A stretch of DNA of 64,000 nucleotides from Nitrosomonas sp. (GCA_024281825.1 JAMWZY010000001.1:310001-374000); one strand, 5' to 3'. Counted from the first letter of the stretch, positions 1-8,631 are shown. Notes: generated by a model not told the origin, from the sequence alone. Made by a program: numbers and translations.

Positions 1-613
1 CTCCCTGATTGGGGGGTGCACATAAAATAAATTCCCCTGTTTCGCCAACTAAACGAATTTCGCCGAACCGCCTGGTTAATTTTGGTAACGCAATCTCTAC
101 TGTTACTCTGGCAATACGGCGTTTTTCTTGATCCAAGATGTCTTTGCTTGTATGCAGAATGAATTGCTCATCCCAAAATAAAAAAGTCTTGTTGCCTTTA
201 TTTAGGGTGAGTGATTGTTCTTTGTTGATCGAAAAATGACCGGCTTGTGTTAATAAAGTATCGTTGGCGCTATGTAAGGTGACACCCAAAAAACCTGATT
301 TAAGTAGCGATTCTGTACTGCGCTGTAAATTTTCCAAGGTCTTAGTATCATTGGGCTCTATATTCAGCTTTTGTAATGCCTGGTTCCAAAAGGGACGAAG
401 CGTCAAAGCACGTGTATCCGTAAGCGCCTTTTCTACCTGGTTTTCAAGCAGTAATGCTTTGCCCTGTAAAGCAACGCTAAGTCCGCGGCCTAGTACTGAT
501 TCAATTTGTTGCCGCATGGTATAGTACACCGCAAGTCCAGTCGTCAGAGTCAATCCTAATAACAGAAAACCACTGATAATGCTGATTCTGCGATCGTCAC
601 GTAATAAAAACAA
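1..613 (-). CDS. Membrane-anchored sensor protein, N-terminal part (runs off window)
   Basis: The reverse strand is open from a TTG at 613 to the window edge, about 204 codons, with no internal stop. The TTG is preceded by GGAG at 621-624, seven bases away, which supports this unusual start. The product begins with a short basic cytoplasmic stretch, then one hydrophobic segment (about residues 13-32, rich in Leu, Thr and Gly). A periplasmic-looking domain follows with a helical LENQVEKALTDTR region and, near the cut, a GETGEFILCAP stretch typical of Cache-like extracellular sensor domains in membrane kinases and diguanylate cyclases. The output domain lies outside the window, so kinase, cyclase or chemoreceptor cannot be told apart. 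The gene heads away from corA and is not obviously part of its operon. Confidence 0.6.
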   Translation of the reverse strand, partial: MFLLRDDRRISIISGFLLLGLTLTTGLAVYYTMRQQIESVLGRGLSVALQGKALLLENQVEKALTDTRALTLRPFWNQALQKLNIEPNDTKTLENLQRSTESLLKSGFLGVTLHSANDTLLTQAGHFSINKEQSLTLNKGNKTFLFWDEQFILHTSKDILDQEKRRIARVTVEIALPKLTRRFGEIRLVGETGEFILCAPPNQG

Positions 614-739
614 TTGTATACTCCGTAATTAGGTGCTTAGATCATAAGCGACAATTGACTTGGCTGGAAGGTTGAAAATTGTATCTAAGCCATTTTGCGA
701 CGAAAAGCCGAAACAATCATGGGTGTAGCCATTACAAAT

Positions 740-1852
740 TTATATCCATCTTTTTTTTCTAAAGAAAATGAGCATGCCGATGCCAAGGAAAATAAAAATT
801 ACCCAAACGGCTGGATAACCCCAACGCCATTTTAATTCCGGCATGTATTCAAAATTCATGCCATACACGCCGGCAACAAAGGTCAATGGTATGAAAATCG
901 ACGTAAAAATGGTCAAAATTTTGATGGTTTCGTTCATTTTGTTACTGATATTGGATAAGTAGATATCATGCATATCAGAAGCCCTGTCGCGAAAAGAATC
1001 CAATGAATCCATAACACGTAGCACATGGTCGTACACATCACCAAAGTAGCGAAAAGTTTTTTCGTGAATCAAATCAGAGCCTGAGCGTTGCACTGTGGCG
1101 AGCAATTCCCGCACAGGCGAGATATTACGGCGCATGAAAATCAAGTTTCGCTTAATTTGCTGAATGGTTTGCAAAAAATTTGTGTCCGAATTAAAGAAAA
1201 CATTGTTTTCTAACGGCCCCAACATTTCATCTAGATATTCTTCGATAGCAAAATATTTATCGACGATGGTATCAATAATGACATAGGCTAAATAGTCGCT
1301 ACCGTATTGCCGGATACGGCTATTCCGGTTTTTTAAATGTCCGTATATGGGGGTAAATGTATCGTCTGTTTTTTCTTTGAAAGTAATGACAAAATTAGCC
1401 AATAAAAGCACGCTAATCTGCTCATATTGCAAGCCAAATTCCTGATCTGAGTCTATTTCGATATCTTTGATAACAAGATATAAGAAATTATCATATTCTT
1501 CTATTTTGGGGCGTTGATGCGTACTTAAAATGTCTTCGAGCACGAGTGGATGAATACTAAGGAATTGTCCGATGCTTTCGATCGTATTTATATCGCTTAA
1601 ACCATCTACATTGAGCCAAGTAATCAATTGGTCATTTTTGAATTGCTCTAATTCTGTAATCGAGCAAATTTCACGCTGTATCAGGGTATCTTTGGAATAT
1701 TGCGTGACAGATATTTTGCAACCTAACTCATGCTCCTTGCCGACATGAACCAGTGCGCCAGGTGGCAATCCGGCTTTTTCTGAGGCACTCCTGAAAATTC
1801 TTTTTTGAACCGACTCATCGGTTGGGGGTACGTTGAGAGGACTATCATTCAT
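740..1852 (-). CDS. corA: Magnesium/cobalt transporter CorA
   Basis: This is a 370-residue CorA family protein, the pentameric inner-membrane channel for Mg2+ (also Co2+ and Ni2+) uptake. The long N-terminal soluble part forms the cytoplasmic funnel. The last 60 residues hold two transmembrane helices (about 312-330 and 347-364), and the family signature Gly-Met-Asn sits at 331-333 just after the first helix, as it should. The C-terminus ends in basic residues (RKKRWI), usual for CorA. Length is slightly above the common 315-350 because of an N-terminal extension of about 40 residues. The ATG at 1852 has no strong ribosome binding site. A 12-base palindrome lies immediately upstream (1859-1870). 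The gene stands alone, about 200 bases downstream of the lipoxygenase gene on the same strand. Confidence 0.95.
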   Translation of the reverse strand: MNDSPLNVPPTDESVQKRIFRSASEKAGLPPGALVHVGKEHELGCKISVTQYSKDTLIQREICSITELEQFKNDQLITWLNVDGLSDINTIESIGQFLSIHPLVLEDILSTHQRPKIEEYDNFLYLVIKDIEIDSDQEFGLQYEQISVLLLANFVITFKEKTDDTFTPIYGHLKNRNSRIRQYGSDYLAYVIIDTIVDKYFAIEEYLDEMLGPLENNVFFNSDTNFLQTIQQIKRNLIFMRRNISPVRELLATVQRSGSDLIHEKTFRYFGDVYDHVLRVMDSLDSFRDRASDMHDIYLSNISNKMNETIKILTIFTSIFIPLTFVAGVYGMNFEYMPELKWRWGYPAVWVIFIFLGIGMLIFFRKKRWI

Positions 1853-1858
1853 AATAAC

Positions 1859-1870
1859 TAACTTAAGTTA
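1859..1870. promoter_or_regulatory. 12-base palindrome upstream of corA
   Basis: TAACTTAAGTTA is a perfect palindrome ending seven bases before the corA start codon. It could be an operator or part of the 5' untranslated region; no regulator can be named from the sequence. Confidence 0.35.
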
Positions 1871-1900
1871 ACGAGCAACGATTATTTTAAACCCAGAAAT

Positions 1901-1950
1901 TTCAGTTAATCGTGCGAGTGAGTATTGTGCATGGTGAACGATTAACTGAA
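1901..1950. repeat. Perfect 13-base inverted repeat between lipoxygenase gene and corA
   Basis: TTCAGTTAATCGT at 1901-1913 is matched by its exact reverse complement at 1938-1950, with a 24-base spacer and A/T-rich flanks that extend the symmetry. It lies about 100 bases after the lipoxygenase stop codon and about 50 before corA. It may be a transcript-end hairpin for the upstream operon or a binding site. No clean run of T follows on either strand, so a simple intrinsic terminator is not clearly supported. Confidence 0.5.
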
Positions 1951-2050
1951 AAATTAAGATCAATCATTCAATCAGCGAAATTTATTTTCAGCTCAGATAA
2001 CTACGCTTATCCCCCGCCAGCTTTTGACTGGCGAAGTATTTGCTCTGGCA

Positions 2051-3715
2051 TCAAACCGTTACGCCATTTGGAATGAGTCTTGGATTCATCCGGTCATAAG
2101 TCACAGAACGATTGCTGTTTCTTTGATCAATTTGTCCTTCTATCTCTTTTAGTTGGTCTCTGAATCGTTCGATTACATCGCGTGCTGCTGGATCAAATCG
2201 CCGTAATGGGTATTGACCGATGCGGTTGACGGTGAAATTTGTCTGAAAGTAGGTCCAGGTTTGCGAATTAGCTGCACGAAATGCTGGTTGAAGTTTGAAT
2301 AATCCAGCGGCATCGATTTTAGTATCTTTCCCCATCGGTGGCGGCGCATAAGCGGAATGCGGCATATTGGGAACAAATCCCGGATATTTGTATTGGTTGA
2401 AGTGAATGCACGAATGAAAAGCCGTGCATAGAAAAATGACATGACCTAGCGTTTCAGCCAGTTCCTGTTTAGATTCGAATCTGCCAGGAAATCCAGGTAT
2501 TTTGCCACGATCCTGCGCGCTGATATCGTTTGCCCATGCTTGGATTTCATAATCTTCGATAACATCTGCATCAGAGCGGTAATAGACATCGATATACTCT
2601 TTTGCAAAACTTTGAATTGCATCCCATAACAACATACCATCATCTCGAAAGGGGTAGAAGAGCGCAGGATTATCGACTTCTCTTTTTGCAATATCATTAG
2701 GAAAAGCTGATGCCTTAAAATTGAAGCTTGTCATTGCATTAGCCATGCATTGAGTCGTTGCATCATAGTCTCCAGCGAATAATTCGCCGTACCGGCCAGG
2801 CTGGCCTTTTTGATTCCGCAAGAAAGTATGCTGATGATTCACATTGAGTGTATGTTGCAGATGTGGATTTAAGAGCACAGAAAGCGGATGGGATTTATAA
2901 AGCTGTCGGCGTGACGCCATAATGATGGCCTCCATGACATAATGAATACGGGTGGCATGGGTATACAGGATGTGGTGATTGCCATCAGCGACTTGGGCGA
3001 ACATTTTTGCTGCCAACCAAAGATTGCCATCCTTTGGCATATAGACTGGATTATCAGACCTGGCATCTTGGTATAACTGTATGGCAAGCGGTTGCAACAA
3101 GCCATCCGATTGCAAAAATAACACCACGATCGGGGTCGTGACATATTGTTTGTGGCCGCCGTCGATAGAGCCGGGGTTTTGCTGTAATATCTCCAAGGCT
3201 GCATAATCCAGGACGTACACGCGCTTTTGTTCAAGGGCAGCCGCATAATCAACCTCGGTAATTTGCTCTGCAAAAATGTGCCGTATCTCAGATTCCGGCA
3301 ATGCTGCCGGTAAGGGATTTTGGCGGGTAACTGCGCGCAACACTACAGGATTGACTCCAATGACACGTTGCAAGCCGAATGTCAGGTCTTGCTGAAAGGT
3401 ATCGACCAGCCTCGGGTTTGGTGGGCTAAACGGGTAAAAAACATAATCTTGGTAATTTTCTAAGGGCTTGCCTAGCAAATAGCGCGAGAAAGTAACCAAT
3501 AGACTCGGCAAGCTGGGAATCAATTGCAACAGATTTAGTCCTCCACGCAACCAATAGCCAATGCCAGGTACTTCACGACAGGGCAATTTTCGGACGACGG
3601 CAATCGTATGGGCATACTCATAGGCGTATTGATATTGAGTCTGCCTATGCAGAAGATAACTTTTCCGGTTTTCTATTGCATGACTATTTTCTTCATGTTG
3701 TGGTAGCTTGTTCAT
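2051..3715 (-). CDS. Lipoxygenase (polyunsaturated fatty acid dioxygenase)
   Basis: This 554-residue protein carries the catalytic core of the lipoxygenase family, non-haem iron enzymes that insert O2 into polyunsaturated fatty acids. The first two iron ligands are H253 and H258 in THATRIH, followed by the family block HPLSVLLNPH (276-285). The next ligands fit H434 and H438 in AFHSCIHFNQY; the second is His, as in animal enzymes, where plants have Asn. A VPNMP motif follows at 448-452. Ala327 matches the position where Ala usually predicts S-stereochemistry. The chain ends in IPNGVTV, so the C-terminal ligand, normally Ile, is Val. There is no N-terminal PLAT domain and no clear signal peptide. 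The start has a GAGGGG site upstream. It lies 95 bases downstream of the cyclooxygenase-like gene on the same strand, which suggests a shared transcript and substrate class. Confidence 0.9.
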   Translation of the reverse strand: MNKLPQHEENSHAIENRKSYLLHRQTQYQYAYEYAHTIAVVRKLPCREVPGIGYWLRGGLNLLQLIPSLPSLLVTFSRYLLGKPLENYQDYVFYPFSPPNPRLVDTFQQDLTFGLQRVIGVNPVVLRAVTRQNPLPAALPESEIRHIFAEQITEVDYAAALEQKRVYVLDYAALEILQQNPGSIDGGHKQYVTTPIVVLFLQSDGLLQPLAIQLYQDARSDNPVYMPKDGNLWLAAKMFAQVADGNHHILYTHATRIHYVMEAIIMASRRQLYKSHPLSVLLNPHLQHTLNVNHQHTFLRNQKGQPGRYGELFAGDYDATTQCMANAMTSFNFKASAFPNDIAKREVDNPALFYPFRDDGMLLWDAIQSFAKEYIDVYYRSDADVIEDYEIQAWANDISAQDRGKIPGFPGRFESKQELAETLGHVIFLCTAFHSCIHFNQYKYPGFVPNMPHSAYAPPPMGKDTKIDAAGLFKLQPAFRAANSQTWTYFQTNFTVNRIGQYPLRRFDPAARDVIERFRDQLKEIEGQIDQRNSNRSVTYDRMNPRLIPNGVTV

Positions 3716-3810
3716 GATGCGGTACCCCTCTACAAAAAATAAAATCCATCGGGTTACTGGGATTATTTCTTCGTTTGCTCGTTAACTTACCTATTTCGGC
3801 CATACGATTC

Positions 3811-5418
3811 TTAGTTAGCCGATGGCCGCGTAGATGTTCTAAAGCTGGCAACGACCTTATCGCTGTCCTTGACATTACGTTGCACGATATCTGCAAGTGC
3901 GTTTGTTTTTTCGATAACCAACTGTCCAATTTTCGAGAATGTCGCTTCGTTGTGTACGTAAGCCGAGACCAATGGGTTGGTCAAGGCATGGGTAAACGCA
4001 TCGTAACCGACCATGCGCACCATCAGGCGGCCAAGGCTAAAACCTTCATCATGATCTTCGGCAAATATGCCAACCTGCCATTCGAGATCGTCGATACGAT
4101 CATGATAGAGCTCCTTGAGTTCTCGCTGCAGTTCAGCATCGCTTGTTAATTCCTCAAAGCTTCCCAAGCGCGGCATGCTGAATGCTTCGCGGTAGTCATT
4201 AAATGAGCGCAGCTTGGCCTGCCGTCCCATCTCAATGGTGCGCGCCATGACGCTTTGACTTTCAGTGCCAAAGGGCAGCGGTTCGAAAAAGAAATCGTGG
4301 GTGTTATACAAGCCAATGCGCCCGGCCTTCTGCGTCGAAGCTGCTGTTATCAATGTCCCAATGCCGTAGTGCATTACCAGGGGTATATTGTTGCGAAATT
4401 CATCGAGCGGGTATGAATTATTTTCGACTAGGTAATGCTCCGGTACCATGGAGTGCCATCGGTAGAGGAGGTTAAATTCTAAGGAAATCCAATTGGTGCG
4501 GTACCAACTCTGCCTTTCCGCCATGCCCGGTGTAGGATCGAGGGTGAAATTAAACTGTGTAAAGCGCGAAACGTAATCCTTTAAGACGACTTTAATCAGC
4601 AATACAATCATGATGTTTCTAGCGGTCTGAAACAAGCGCTCATCATCCCATTGTGAATAGGCCTCTTTCAGTAAATCGCAAATTCGATTGTGCTCGCGCA
4701 GCATAATGGTATTCATGATGGTATAGCCAATCGACGAGTTGCCGTGCTCCAAACCAGTGGCAAACATGCGTTTCAATCGCTCTTCAGGAACGTTGTTAAA
4801 AACGAAATCCAAGGCAAAGCGGGGGTGTAGTTTCTCAAATGCTTCACTTGCGAACACCCAGTTACCCTGAGTCGTTTCTTCAACGTTAAAAAGGAAAGGC
4901 GGATAAATTTCTCCATCAATCATTTGATACTTTAGCTTCCCCTCTTTTTTTAGCCGTAAATGATTGGTGACTTCTTCACGCAAGCCATAGATTTGGCAAA
5001 GATCAATCTCGTGATTTGATGTGTTTTTCCGCCGGTCGCGAAAATCTGTCCTCAGAAAACTATCTGTAAACCATTGAGCAAAGAAAGAAAATAATATGCT
5101 TGTGTCAACTGAAGGTATTTCCTGATGCTCTTTTCTCTTCCACAGATTAACGACTCGCTCCAGATTCGGGAGGTTTTGGTCACCTTCTGCTTCTGGCAAA
5201 TGCCGCCCGGTGAATGTTCTATCCGTCAATGACTGCCATGTGGTATACGGCGAAGCCATCGAGAATGGCCTGGGTCGCGGGTTTGTAGCATAGGCTTGCC
5301 AATTGACAAAAATGTCACTAATCAATCGTCGCAACCATGTAATGCGTGAGGCAATCCTGCCAATCCATGGGAATCTATTGACAAGCCGAAAAACAATCTG
5401 GAAAAAAAAGTCATTCAT
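3811..5418 (-). CDS. Cyclooxygenase-like haem peroxidase/dioxygenase
   Basis: This 535-residue protein aligns along most of its length with animal prostaglandin H synthase, for example FFAQ (112-115), VDL/IDLCQIYG (138-145), REHNRICDLLK (241-251), EFNLLYRWH (314-322) and NPL (481-483). The proximal haem His (cyclooxygenase H388) is H322, the radical-forming Tyr385 is Y319, Tyr355 is Y351 and Gln203 is Q115. The distal peroxidase His207 position holds D119. The EGF and signal regions of animal enzymes are absent; the first 40 residues are amphipathic/hydrophobic and may bind membrane. The expected role is fatty acid oxygenation. GGGAG lies nine bases before the ATG. It is the first gene of a pair with the lipoxygenase. 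Substrate and product cannot be read from sequence; a relative such as a linoleate dioxygenase is possible. Confidence 0.88.
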   Translation of the reverse strand: MNDFFFQIVFRLVNRFPWIGRIASRITWLRRLISDIFVNWQAYATNPRPRPFSMASPYTTWQSLTDRTFTGRHLPEAEGDQNLPNLERVVNLWKRKEHQEIPSVDTSILFSFFAQWFTDSFLRTDFRDRRKNTSNHEIDLCQIYGLREEVTNHLRLKKEGKLKYQMIDGEIYPPFLFNVEETTQGNWVFASEAFEKLHPRFALDFVFNNVPEERLKRMFATGLEHGNSSIGYTIMNTIMLREHNRICDLLKEAYSQWDDERLFQTARNIMIVLLIKVVLKDYVSRFTQFNFTLDPTPGMAERQSWYRTNWISLEFNLLYRWHSMVPEHYLVENNSYPLDEFRNNIPLVMHYGIGTLITAASTQKAGRIGLYNTHDFFFEPLPFGTESQSVMARTIEMGRQAKLRSFNDYREAFSMPRLGSFEELTSDAELQRELKELYHDRIDDLEWQVGIFAEDHDEGFSLGRLMVRMVGYDAFTHALTNPLVSAYVHNEATFSKIGQLVIEKTNALADIVQRNVKDSDKVVASFRTSTRPSAN

Positions 5419-5465
5419 GGTTTCATTCTCCCTTCGTTTATGGAGTGAGTCGATTGATATTTTTC

Positions 5466-5609
5466 TAACAGGCCGCTAAAAAAACGTATTCGAGACAACC
5501 GATGCAAAGCAAGCACAGGAGAAAAAACGCAGTTTATGCACGATATGAGCTTTTGAGCCTGTTTTTAACACCGCAACGGTAACGCAGATAGTTTTTCAGC
5601 GATCTGTTA
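5466..5609. mobile_element. MITE-like element of about 144 bases with terminal inverted repeats
   Basis: The left end (5466-5486, TAACAGGCCGCTAAAAAAAC) and the reverse complement of the right end (5590-5609, TAACAGATCGCTGAAAAAC) match at about 16 of 19 positions. The interior has no open reading frame. Both ends begin with TA, which fits a TA target duplication as made by Tc1/mariner or IS630-type transposases, but no transposase is present here. It lies between the cyclooxygenase-like gene (start 5418) and the rluF-like gene, so it may carry or separate their promoters. A structured regulatory repeat is the alternative. Confidence 0.6.
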
Positions 5610-5871
5610 ACTCCTTAGAATCTTAGCGTTGGCGTATACACAACCCATTTACAACTAACTTTTGCTCAATTTTGAAGCGAAACGCGACCCAAAAACTAGC
5701 AATGGGCAAACAAACTCTGGAATGAATAGTGATTGAGGTTAATTATGGTAGACAAAAAAAGCAAGCGTATCTTAGAAAGATTTTGACTTTCTTTATCCTC
5801 ATTAGTTACTCATGTTTCTCGTCGTTTGGAATACACAAAAATTTTTCTTCACTTCAGCTATGATAATGTAC
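5610..5871. other. Rest of intergenic region between MITE-like element and rluF-like gene
   Basis: Together with the MITE-like element this makes 453 bases without an assigned gene. A 13-codon open frame (5745-5786, MVDKKSKRILERF) has a GAGG seven bases before its ATG and could be a leader peptide or chance. A short GAAAG/CTTTC hairpin overlaps its end (5776-5792). The promoters of the cyclooxygenase-like operon and of the rluF-like gene must lie in this stretch, but no convincing -35/-10 pair stands out. Confidence 0.4.
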
Positions 5872-6603
5872 ATGGAAAAAATACGTTTATCGAAATTGAT
5901 GTCCGAACAAGGATTGTGCTCGCGCCGCGAGGCTGATCGTTTCATTGAATTGGGCTGGGTATTTGTCGATGGGGAGAAAATTTCTGAACTGGGCACAAAA
6001 ATCCATCCTTCTCAAAAAATCACCTTGAATAAGGCTGCACAGTCAGAGCAAACGCAATGGGTGACGATTTTGCTCAATAAGCCGATTGGGTATGTTTCCG
6101 GACAAGCCGAACCAGGATATGAGCCGGCGATCGTACTGGTCAAGCCGGAGAATCAATTTGCCAATCACGCTACTACCAAACGCTTTCAACGGATGCATTT
6201 AAAAAACCTGGTGCCAGCGGGACGATTGGATATCGATTCACAAGGCTTGCTCGTACTGACGCAGGATGGGCGTATCGCGAAACAGTTGATCGGTGATCGT
6301 TCTAAGATCGAAAAAGAATATCTGGTGCGGGTTGAAGGCAGTTTGCCGGCGACAAAACTCGCATTGCTGAATCATGGCTTGAGTTTGGATGGCCAGGCAT
6401 TGAAACCCGCACGGGTAAGTTGGCAAAATCAGGATCAGTTGCGGTTTATTCTGCATGAGGGTAAAAAGCGCCAAATCCGCCGCATGTGTGAGCTCGTCAA
6501 TTTGAGGGTCATGGGGTTAAAACGCGTGCGCATCGGCCAAATCACACTGGGCAACTTGCCGGAAGGGCAATGGCGTTATTTGCAAGAGCATGAAAGATTT
6601 TGA
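5872..6603 (+). CDS. rluF: 23S rRNA pseudouridine synthase, RluF/RsuA family
   Basis: The product belongs to the RsuA/RluB/RluE/RluF family that converts uridine to pseudouridine in rRNA. An N-terminal S4 RNA-binding domain ([20 protein letters not shown]) is followed by the synthase domain with catalytic-Asp motif [17 protein letters not shown] and the C-terminal block [11 protein letters not shown]. The S4 sequence and spacing are closest to RluF, which modifies U2604 of 23S rRNA. The frame stays open upstream to ATG 5812, but those 20 residues are not family-like and S4 begins directly after the ATG at 5872; ATG 5860 and 5866 are also possible. None has a clear ribosome binding site. The protein would be 243 residues, shorter than E. 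coli RluF because its Lys-rich tail is absent. Confidence 0.85.
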   Translation: MEKIRLSKLMSEQGLCSRREADRFIELGWVFVDGEKISELGTKIHPSQKITLNKAAQSEQTQWVTILLNKPIGYVSGQAEPGYEPAIVLVKPENQFANHATTKRFQRMHLKNLVPAGRLDIDSQGLLVLTQDGRIAKQLIGDRSKIEKEYLVRVEGSLPATKLALLNHGLSLDGQALKPARVSWQNQDQLRFILHEGKKRQIRRMCELVNLRVMGLKRVRIGQITLGNLPEGQWRYLQEHERF

Positions 6604-6630
6604 AACATATTCTTATTCCATCGATAACCT

Positions 6631-6858
6631 ATGCATCAACATGTTCGCGTCGTTTTAAAAATACCGGAATATCAATTGTTGGCCTACTATGAAGGTAATG
6701 TCGATACCGTAGCGGCGAAAACAATCGACGGACGCATCATTCATTTTCCAGCGAATGTTTTACGTTCCGTGGTACAAAGCCACGGTGTTTACGGTACGTT
6801 TGAACTGGTTTTTGACGAGCACCATAAGTTTGTGTCAATTGAGCGCGTGAGTGACTGA
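6631..6858 (+). CDS. DUF2835 family protein
   Basis: This small soluble protein of 75 residues matches the DUF2835 pattern: a strand-rich start (VRVVLKIPEYQLLAYYEG), then GRIIHFPANVLRSVV and a C-terminal YGTFELVFDEHHKFVSIERV. The family is found in gammaproteobacteria and betaproteobacteria, and its function is unknown. The gene begins 27 bases after the pseudouridine synthase stop on the same strand, so the two are probably cotranscribed. No catalytic motif, membrane segment or signal peptide is seen. Length and the absence of gaps against the family pattern suggest an intact gene. Confidence 0.8.
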   Translation: MHQHVRVVLKIPEYQLLAYYEGNVDTVAAKTIDGRIIHFPANVLRSVVQSHGVYGTFELVFDEHHKFVSIERVSD

Positions 6859-6966
6859 AGATGATTCCATGCGTAACAGCTTTCTTTGCACTTTGACGTA
6901 CGCTACACTCTGAACTATCAAGTTTCTTCCTTTTATCTTTTACCCTTTTAAACAACGGTTAAATTC

Positions 6967-8631
6967 ATGGCTCAATATGTAATGTCGATGCTCCGCGTGA
7001 GCAAAATAGTTCCACCCAAGCGTCAGATCATCAAAGATATTTCTTTGAGCTTCTTTCCCGGGGCCAAAATTGGTCTGTTGGGATTGAATGGCTCGGGAAA
7101 ATCCACAGTACTCAAAATCATGGCGGGGGTTGATACTGAAATCGAAGGTGAGGTGCAGCGCTTACCGAACATCCGCATCGGTTATTTGCCGCAAGAGCCG
7201 CAATTGAATCCTGACCATACCGTCCGGCAGGAGGTCGAGGAAGGTCTGGGGGAAGTGATGCAAGCACAGAAAAAACTGGATGAAGTATATGCCGCGTATG
7301 CCGAAGAGGGCGCAGATTTTGATGCCCTGGCAGAAGAGCAGGCGCGCCTGGAAGCGATCATCGCCACTGCGGGTAGCGATAGCTCGCACCAAATGGATAT
7401 TGCCGCGGATGCGCTGCGCTTGCCGTCTTGGGAAGCGGTCATTAAAAACCTATCAGGGGGAGAAAAACGCCGCGTTGCATTGTGTAAGTTATTGCTGGAA
7501 AAACCGGATATGTTGCTGCTGGATGAGCCGACCAACCATTTGGATGCCGAATCCGTCGAATGGCTGGAGCAATTTTTAGTGCGCTTTCCAGGCACCGTCG
7601 TTGCTGTCACGCATGATCGTTATTTTCTCGATAATGCAGCCGAATGGATTTTAGAACTCGATCGCGGTCATGGCATTCCTTGGAAAGGCAATTATTCGAG
7701 CTGGCTGGAGCAGAAAGAAGCGCGACTGGAACAGGAAAACAAGCAAATCGATGCGCATATGAAGGCGATGAAGCAAGAGCTGGAGTGGGTGAGGCAGAAT
7801 CCGAAGGGACGTCAAGCCAAATCCAAGGCGCGTTTGGCTCGTTTTGACGAATTGAATTCGCAGGAATACCAGAAACGCAATGAGACTCAGGAGATTTTCA
7901 TTCCGGTTGGGGAGCGACTCGGTAATGAAGTCATCGAATTTAATGGTGTATCCAAGTCGTATGGCGACCGGCTGTTGATCGATAATCTCAGCTTCAAAGT
8001 GCCACCGGGCGCTATCGTCGGAATCATCGGCCCGAATGGGGCGGGTAAATCAACCTTGTTCAAACTGATTACCGGCAAGGAGCAGGCCGATTCCGGAGAC
8101 GTTAAAATCGGCCCGACGGTGAAAATTGCACATGTCGATCAAACGCGTGACACGCTAGAAAACGATAAAACCGTGTTCGATGCCATATCCGGCGGAAACG
8201 ATAATTTAATCGTTGGCAAATACACCACCCCGGCACGCGCTTACCTGGGGCGATTCAATTTCAAAGGTGGCGATCAACAGAAAATCATCGGACAGCTTTC
8301 GGGTGGGGAACGCGGTCGGCTCCATTTGGCGCAAACCTTGATTGCAGGCGGTAACGTATTGCTACTTGACGAGCCCTCCAACGATCTGGACGTGGAAACG
8401 CTGCGCGCATTGGAAGACGCATTGCTGGAATTCGCCGGTTGCGTGCTGGTGATCTCGCACGACCGCTGGTTCCTCGACCGTATCGCTACGCATATCCTCG
8501 CTGCGGAAGGCGATTCGCAATGGACTTTCTTCAACGGCAACTATCAAGAATACGAAGCGGACAAGAAAAAACGCCTGGGCGAAGAAGGTGCTAAGCCAAA
8601 ACGGATTCGGTATAAACCGATTAGTAGGTAA
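6967..8631 (+). CDS. ettA: Energy-dependent translational throttle protein EttA (ABC-F)
   Basis: At 554 residues the protein has the length of E. coli EttA and nearly the same opening. Two ABC ATPase domains are present: Walker A GLNGSGKST (39-47) and a second GPNGAGKST near 358, each followed by an LSGGE signature and a Walker B (LLLDEPTNHLD and LLLDEPSNDLD). Between them lies the charged linker EQKEARLEQENKQ. The basic C-terminus (KRIRYKPISR) is as expected. EttA binds the ribosomal E site and gates entry of 70S initiation complexes into elongation according to the ATP/ADP ratio. There are no membrane segments, so it is not a transporter. It starts about 110 bases after the DUF2835 gene. 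Confidence 0.96.
   Translation: MAQYVMSMLRVSKIVPPKRQIIKDISLSFFPGAKIGLLGLNGSGKSTVLKIMAGVDTEIEGEVQRLPNIRIGYLPQEPQLNPDHTVRQEVEEGLGEVMQAQKKLDEVYAAYAEEGADFDALAEEQARLEAIIATAGSDSSHQMDIAADALRLPSWEAVIKNLSGGEKRRVALCKLLLEKPDMLLLDEPTNHLDAESVEWLEQFLVRFPGTVVAVTHDRYFLDNAAEWILELDRGHGIPWKGNYSSWLEQKEARLEQENKQIDAHMKAMKQELEWVRQNPKGRQAKSKARLARFDELNSQEYQKRNETQEIFIPVGERLGNEVIEFNGVSKSYGDRLLIDNLSFKVPPGAIVGIIGPNGAGKSTLFKLITGKEQADSGDVKIGPTVKIAHVDQTRDTLENDKTVFDAISGGNDNLIVGKYTTPARAYLGRFNFKGGDQQKIIGQLSGGERGRLHLAQTLIAGGNVLLLDEPSNDLDVETLRALEDALLEFAGCVLVISHDRWFLDRIATHILAAEGDSQWTFFNGNYQEYEADKKKRLGEEGAKPKRIRYKPISR

Noticed and set aside
7182-7610. 142-codon open frame opposite ettA
   Set aside because: Antisense shadow within a well-recognised ABC-F gene; no independent start signal.
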